DNA of 64,000 bases. It comes from Tetrahymena thermophila SB210. Taxonomy: Eukaryota; Ciliophora; Oligohymenophorea; Hymenostomatida; Tetrahymenidae. Positions 62,718 through 64,000 of the stretch are shown one piece after another (position 1 is the first letter of the stretch; each line of letters starts with the position of its first letter). A program made the translations under genes and the position numbers. Below the pieces are notes generated by a model. The model had not been told where the DNA came from. It worked only from the letters and a program-made list of their open reading frames with translations, and searched no databases. The stretch covers positions 248,001-312,000 of the forward strand of contig NW_002476578.1 of NCBI RefSeq assembly GCF_000189635.1, written 5' to 3'.

Positions 62718-64000
62718 ATAGATTACATTCAGAAATTTGATTTATTCTCACTTCCATTCTAATTTAGGTTAATGACAAAAGCTTAAAAATAGAACACCAT
62801 TTTTGGAGGATTAGTTTTTTTAGGAGTTATTGTTATTTCTATCTCATACTTTTGCTACCTTTGTGTTCTTTACTTTGGAAATCACCTGTAGACATCTATA
62901 TCTTCTACATAACAATACTTTTCAGAAGAATTCTAAATGTAGTTTGAAAGAAATTTAATTGCCTTTAAGATAGTTTTAGAAAATGGAATGCTTATTTAAT
63001 ACTTTGAAAAAAATAGACAAAAGTCATATATAACTATTCTTCCTGTTTTTTCTACAAAAGACTAAACAGGAAAAAAGGTTGATCAAAATTTAAAATTCAT
63101 ATAATGTGAAGATCCTGATTTAAAAGAATGTTACTGGATTGACTACTCTAACGTTACCAAAAATAAGATGAATGAGCCTTTCTTAAATTATTTTCCTAAT
63201 GATAACGAAAAGCAAAAATTAGAAATAGTATTGCTTTATTGCACAACTGAATTAAGTTATCCTGATACTGTATGTGCTAGTTATGAAGAAACATAAAAAG
63301 AAATTATAAACTTTAGTACTTAGACTTATGTAAGAATTACTAGTTAATAATATAATCTAAATACTAGGTAATATGAAAAAAAATTAAGTAAGAGCAATTT
63401 TATTTATCAGATAGCTTAGTATTCTTAGGGAAGTTTAGCTTAAAAAGTACTACAACTACTACAAACGATGGGTTTATTATTTAAAAAGAAAGCTCTAAAA
63501 CATACATTTCAGACTACTAAAAAACTAGTGAGTACAGTACCTTGACATATATGAAAACTTAGCTATAATTAAACATGATAGGAGTTTATAATCTAAAAAT
63601 TAAAATAATTGTATTTATTTATTATATTTAAAAAATTAAATAAAATTAATTTATGTTCCTATTTTTAATTCTAAATAAATAAATTTTTTATAAAATAAAC
63701 AATTAAAATAAATATTAAAATTAATAAAAATTTAAGTAAATTATATCAGCACGACCTCGAAAAAAAAGATTTGCAGCTAAATTCTAATTTTTAAATAACA
63801 AAAGTAATTTTAAAAAGTTTAAGTGATTTTTAAAACTATTAAATTTTTTCATAAAATAAAAATAATCAAAAAAATGATTACTTCATAAAGGAAAAAATAA
63901 AGAAAACTTTTCAAGTAGCTCATAAAATAAAAAAAGCAAGAAAATTAAGCATAAAAATAAGCAGTCAGATATAATTTAATTAGTACTTAAGTAAATTTAT
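62718..64000 (+). pseudogene. Broken, apparently chimeric array copy (member 5)
   Basis: From 62718 to about 63586 the DNA closely follows exon 1 of member 4: DYIQKFDLFSLPFQF, TM1 with IFGGLVFLGVIVI, YFGNHLQTSISS, and the CEDPDLKECY and CTTELSYPDTVC segments. Three defects are visible. The position of the start codon reads ATA. An A-run at 63376-63383 is one base shorter than in member 4, shifting the frame and leading to TGA at 63543-63545. Similarity stops at MIGVY before TM2. After about 150 bp of A/T filler, 63734 to about 63980 instead resembles a linker part of exon 2 of member 2 (55560-55820), with small deletions. The piece therefore joins fragments of two family members and is unlikely to make a normal protein. 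It reaches the window edge. Confidence 0.78.

Noticed and set aside
1-64000. Transposons, insertion sequences, CRISPR arrays or rRNA
   Set aside because: No inverted-repeat-bounded element, transposase, spaced direct repeats or rRNA-like segment was recognised; repeats seen are simple tetranucleotide runs and gene duplicates.

Overview
This 64 kb window looks like ciliate macronuclear DNA, most likely Tetrahymena (probably T. thermophila). It is extremely AT-rich. Long open frames appear only when TAA and TAG are read as Gln and TGA is the sole stop. Genes carry short AT-rich GT...AG introns, mostly starting gtaa. Under the standard code almost everything breaks into short pieces. No telomere repeat, chromosome-breakage sequence, rRNA, tRNA or CRISPR array was seen.

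Layout: 297-2507 (+) Ser/Thr kinase; 2944-6396 (-) DENN-domain protein; 7788-8630 (+) leucine-rich protein; 9729-11288 (+) polytopic membrane protein; 12750-19994 (+) three tandem paralogues of about 190 aa, all starting Met-Gly-Cys (predicted dual acylation); 22215-23795 (+) AP-4 mu; 24908-27157 (-) PH-pseudokinase with one in-frame TGA; 28670-29047 (+) a doubtful small ORF; 29104-41858 (+) a 25-exon IP3/ryanodine-receptor-type Ca2+ channel of 3489 aa; 42886-45626 (-) coiled-coil protein; 47692-49971 (-) ANTH-like clathrin adaptor; 51202-61602 (+) four tandem two-pass membrane proteins of one family; 62718-64000 (+) a broken, apparently chimeric fifth copy.

Four genes point to membrane traffic or Ca2+ release (DENN, AP-4 mu, ANTH, IP3R-like), but they are unlinked in orientation and nothing suggests co-regulation. 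The clearest local evolution is gene duplication: the Met-Gly-Cys triplet, spaced about 3.3 kb apart, and the membrane-protein array, whose intact members share one phase-2 intron position and three conserved cytoplasmic motifs. Intergenic stretches are long, AT-rich and full of tetranucleotide runs. One GC-rich island near 61917-62024 can fold into a branched RNA-like structure.

All gene models were read by eye. Exon edges rest on GT/AG sites plus frame continuity and were not tested against transcripts.
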